Shown here piece by piece: positions 62,030-64,000 of a DNA stretch of 64,000 nucleotides. This stretch comes from Tessaracoccus oleiagri (GTDB lineage: Bacteria; Actinomycetota; Actinomycetes; Propionibacteriales; Propionibacteriaceae). The notes beneath the pieces are model-generated. The model did not search any database. It was not told the origin of the DNA and saw only the letters and a program-made list of their open reading frames with translations. How positions within the stretch are numbered: the first letter of the stretch is position 1; the number at the start of each line of letters is the position of its first letter. The stretch lies in the NCBI RefSeq assembly GCF_900103275.1, contig NZ_FNGP01000002.1, forward strand, positions 434,001-498,000, read 5' to 3'. The position numbers were made by a program, and so were the translations under genes.

Positions 62030-62125
62030 TTTCGACCAGCCGCCTGGCCTTCGGCCGGGCGGCGCTCAACCATCGGGCGGGGGTCCGGGCATCATCGGAT
62101 GGGTGGCGCTCAACCACTGAGCAAG
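62030..62125 (+). repeat. Intergenic hairpin repeat, copy 1, with repeated tail
   Basis: A hairpin GCCGCC-T-GGCC-TTC-GGCC-G-GGCGGC (62039-62063) after TTTCGACCAGC, followed by GGCGCTCAACCA, which recurs near 62104. The same element with compensating changes is at 63579. It lies between the hydrolase stop and the S4 gene. Confidence 0.7.
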
Positions 62126-62158
62126 GCCCGAGTCTGCGCCGGGCGGTAACCTCTCCCC

Positions 62159-62530
62159 ATGACGACGGCGCGACTGGATGTGTGGCTGTGGTCCGTGCGG
62201 CTGTTCAAGACCCGCTCGGCGGCCAACAAGGCGGTGTCGGGCGGCCACGTGCGGCTGAACGGCTCACCCGTGAAGCCCGCGCACATCGTCAAGCCGGACG
62301 ACGTCGTCACGGTCCGCCAGCCCGGCTGGGAGCGCAAGTTCCAGATCACGCAGGTGATCACCAAGCGCGTCGGGGCACCGATCGCCCAGACCTGCTACAT
62401 CGACCAGTCGCCGCCCAAGCCCGCATACCTCAGCAGCCCCATGGCGCGTCGCGACCCCGGTGCCGGCCGCCCCACGAAGAAGGACCGCCGGGATATCGAC
62501 CGGCTGCGCGGCCGCGACGCCGCCCACTGA
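62159..62530 (+). CDS. RNA-binding S4 domain protein (HslR/YrfH-like)
   Basis: 123 residues. The S4 fold starts MTTARLDVWLWSVRLFKTRS and AANKAVSGGHVRLNG; the tail (DPGAGRPTKKDRRDIDRLRG) is basic. HslR-type proteins bind stalled 50S subunits or tRNA; a role in ribosome quality control is inferred. TAACCT six bases before ATG: leaderless. Confidence 0.9.
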   Translation: MTTARLDVWLWSVRLFKTRSAANKAVSGGHVRLNGSPVKPAHIVKPDDVVTVRQPGWERKFQITQVITKRVGAPIAQTCYIDQSPPKPAYLSSPMARRDPGAGRPTKKDRRDIDRLRGRDAAH

Positions 62531-62570
62531 GCAGGCCGAACCGGGCTGTGAGCGGCCCTACAATGAACCG

Positions 62571-63560
62571 ATGAACACCGGCAGGTTCGCAGTCGGAGCA
62601 CTCGCGCTGCTCCTCGTGGCCTGCACCCCTTCGCCCGATCCCGCCACGCCGAGCGCGCCCGCATCGAGCGCCGTCGCCCCGCCCTCGGCCACTGTTTCCC
62701 CGGAGGCCAGCCCCTCGCCATGGGCCGCGGAGGACCTGCCGATGCCGTTCGTCGTCGACGGTCCCCTGAGCGAGCAGGACAACGCCGCCGAGGTCGTCGA
62801 AGCGCTGCACATGGTGGCCGGCCACCTGCCGGTCCTGAAGCTCGACGTCACCCTCGACCAGGCAACCCTCAACGCCCTCACCCCCGACGAGCGCGTCGTC
62901 ACCTACCGCTGGGCGGACGACGCCATCGACGCCGTCACCAGCGACTTTCAGTACCTGGGCCAGACGACGTTCAACCCCGCCGACTACCCGCTCGCCTCCA
63001 TCGGTCGGATGTTCGACGTCGCGGACCTTCGCGGCGTCCACGGCGACCCGATCTACCAGATCCAGGAGTATCGCGAGGGCGCGGTGCTGCAGACCGTCTC
63101 CTCGTTGCCGGAGTCGACGACGGTGTTCTTCCTCAAGGACGGCTCGGCCGTGCCGGACCTGACCGTCACGAGCGCCCTAGACATCGCCGACGGCTTCAAG
63201 GCCGTCACCGAGGGCGTGACGGAGATCAACCAGTTCGGCCTATCGCCAGAGCGAGGCTACTGGGCCGACATGCCGGGCGACGACGGCCAGATCGTGCGCC
63301 GCACCCGCACCGGCGGCGTACCAGCCTACGACGCGCCGCGCACAGAACTGAATCCCCTGCCTGTCTTCGATCCGGAGGTCATCGACCCCGCCGTGATCGC
63401 CATGGTCCTCGCCCGAGTGCGCACTGAACCCACCGAGGCCTGCACCGTGACCGTCGACATGGCCCTCGAGCGCAGCGCCCCGGTGATCACGGTCGTCTGC
63501 GGAACGGAGACGTACTACGCCGATCTCGAGGGTCGGGACATGACGGACCTGATCGGCTGA
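62571..63560 (+). CDS. Secreted lipoprotein of unknown function
   Basis: 329 residues. Lipobox ALLLVAC (Cys 18), a Pro/Ser/Ala linker to about residue 50, then a domain of about 270 residues with GQTTFNPADYPLASIGRMFDV and a disulfide-capable Cys pair (EACTVTVD, VVCGTE). I do not recognise it. The consensus -10 TACAAT (62559-62564) ends six bases before ATG 62571: leaderless. Confidence 0.72.
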   Translation: MNTGRFAVGALALLLVACTPSPDPATPSAPASSAVAPPSATVSPEASPSPWAAEDLPMPFVVDGPLSEQDNAAEVVEALHMVAGHLPVLKLDVTLDQATLNALTPDERVVTYRWADDAIDAVTSDFQYLGQTTFNPADYPLASIGRMFDVADLRGVHGDPIYQIQEYREGAVLQTVSSLPESTTVFFLKDGSAVPDLTVTSALDIADGFKAVTEGVTEINQFGLSPERGYWADMPGDDGQIVRRTRTGGVPAYDAPRTELNPLPVFDPEVIDPAVIAMVLARVRTEPTEACTVTVDMALERSAPVITVVCGTETYYADLEGRDMTDLIG

Positions 63561-63578
63561 GCCGGAGGCTGATGTTGA

Positions 63579-63650
63579 TTTCGACCAGCCGACAGGACTT
63601 CGTCCGGTCGGCGCTCAATCAACGAGCCACACCCCCCTCAGCGCTCAGCC
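63579..63650 (+). repeat. Intergenic hairpin repeat, copy 2
   Basis: TTTCGACCAGCC then hairpin GCCGAC-A-GGAC-TTC-GTCC-G-GTCGGC (63588-63612) and the tail GCGCTCAA, matching copy 1 except for paired changes that keep the stem. It lies between the lipoprotein stop and the convergent peptidase stop. Confidence 0.7.
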
Positions 63651-63660
63651 AACGGCCCAC

Positions 63661-64000
63661 TCAGCCGAGGTCGTCGGTGGCGAAGGTGTCGCAGGCCGTC
63701 GGATCGCCGGTGGTGAAGCCGGTCTGCACCCACTTCTGGCGCTGCTCCGACGAGCCGTGCGTCCAGTTCTCCTCGGTGATCTGGCCGGTCTGCTGCTGCT
63801 GGATGTGATCGTCGCCGACGGCGCGGGCGGCGTCGACGATGCGCGTCAGGTCGTCCTGCGTGACGGACTCGATGAGCGACGTCTCGTCGCGGGTGGTGTG
63901 GTAGAACCACACGCCGGCGTAGCAGTCGGCCTGCAGCTCGAGCCGCACGGGACCCGACCCGGCACCGGTCTGCTCGCCCTGCCGCGCCTTCTGCATCTGG
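63661..64000 (-). CDS. Neutral zinc metallopeptidase, C-terminal part (partial)
   Basis: At least 112 residues, running off the right edge. VRLELQADCYAGVWFYH has the third zinc ligand region (ExxADCxAG) of the YpfJ/KPN_02809 family, and the C-terminus has HGSSEQRQKWVQTGFTTG. The HExxH half lies beyond the window. An internal ATG at 63996 is not the start. A membrane-anchored peptidase by family. Confidence 0.85.
   Translation of the reverse strand, partial: QMQKARQGEQTGAGSGPVRLELQADCYAGVWFYHTTRDETSLIESVTQDDLTRIVDAARAVGDDHIQQQQTGQITEENWTHGSSEQRQKWVQTGFTTGDPTACDTFATDDLG

Noticed and set aside
1-64000. tRNA or rRNA genes
   Set aside because: No TTCRANNC-type arms with cloverleaf context or rRNA-like stretches were seen in intergenic DNA; GGTTCGA strings found are inside coding genes.

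Overview
The window comes from a high-GC Gram-positive bacterium, most likely an actinomycete (Actinomycetota; a Propionibacteriales-type genome is my inference, not proven). The grounds are the very high GC of most genes and the presence of actinobacterial families (DUF4245, DUF4307, PIN-PhoH, lipoproteins with Ser/Thr/Pro linkers). A second ground is gene order: ychF, ispH, an unknown gene, xseA-xseB, Z-prenyl synthase, hemolysin III, phoH, a YyaL-like thioredoxin protein, DUF4307 and greA lie in a neighbourhood that I recall as recognisable in Mycobacterium (Rv1080c-Rv1112 region). Genes are tightly packed. The largest gap without a gene is about 220 bases (33645-33866). I saw no rRNA, tRNA, CRISPR array, insertion sequence or phage gene.

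Layout. 1-7.2 kb: a beta-CASP metallo-hydrolase, a minus-strand pair of M20 amidohydrolase and UV-dimer glycosylase, a PEP-mutase-like enzyme, a lipoprotein, and a coupled trio of enoyl-CoA hydratase, SDR and P-loop kinase. 7.2-10.1 kb: vitamin B6 synthesis, with pdxST divergent from a MocR-type regulator. 10-18.7 kb: small enzymes, acetyltransferases, membrane proteins, an ArfB-like rescue factor, glyoxalase-fold genes (one frameshifted) and ychF. 18.7-22.5 kb: an iron-siderophore ABC importer behind a DtxR/IdeR-type box. 22.5-33.6 kb: M18 aminopeptidase, rmuC, ilvA, a lower-GC SRPBCC/VOC cassette, ispH, xseAB, flavodoxin, Z-prenyl diphosphate synthase and hemolysin III. 33.8-49.3 kb: phoH, a BCCT transporter, a YyaL-like protein, rhomboid, greA, a DUF2089/DUF4097 pair, ung, msrA, a ZIP transporter, a carotenoid-desaturase-like FAD enzyme and a two-domain VOC protein.

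49.4-58.5 kb is the most distinctive region. It is a complete Tad (Flp) pilus locus (flp, tadE, tadG, cpaB, tadZ, tadA, tadB, tadC, prepilin peptidase) of lower GC than its surroundings, with a divergent membrane-anchored VWA protein at its left end. The pilin gene carries RNA hairpins on both sides: two in its leader and a perfect 13-bp stem after its stop, which would let pilin be made in excess over the machine. It ends at a 3 x 47-bp tandem repeat. 58.6-64 kb: TauE/SafE permease, a secreted peptidoglycan-binding/M15-like protein, a pentapeptide-DinB fusion, an alpha/beta hydrolase, an S4 RNA-binding protein, a lipoprotein and the C-terminal part of a neutral zinc metallopeptidase.

A window-wide pattern: about two dozen genes have a TANNNT hexamer ending 6-8 bases before the start codon and no Shine-Dalgarno sequence, the hallmark of leaderless mRNAs. 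I used it to choose several starts. Small palindromic repeats (two families) sit in the intergenic spaces at 33.7, 49.3, 62.0 and 63.6 kb.
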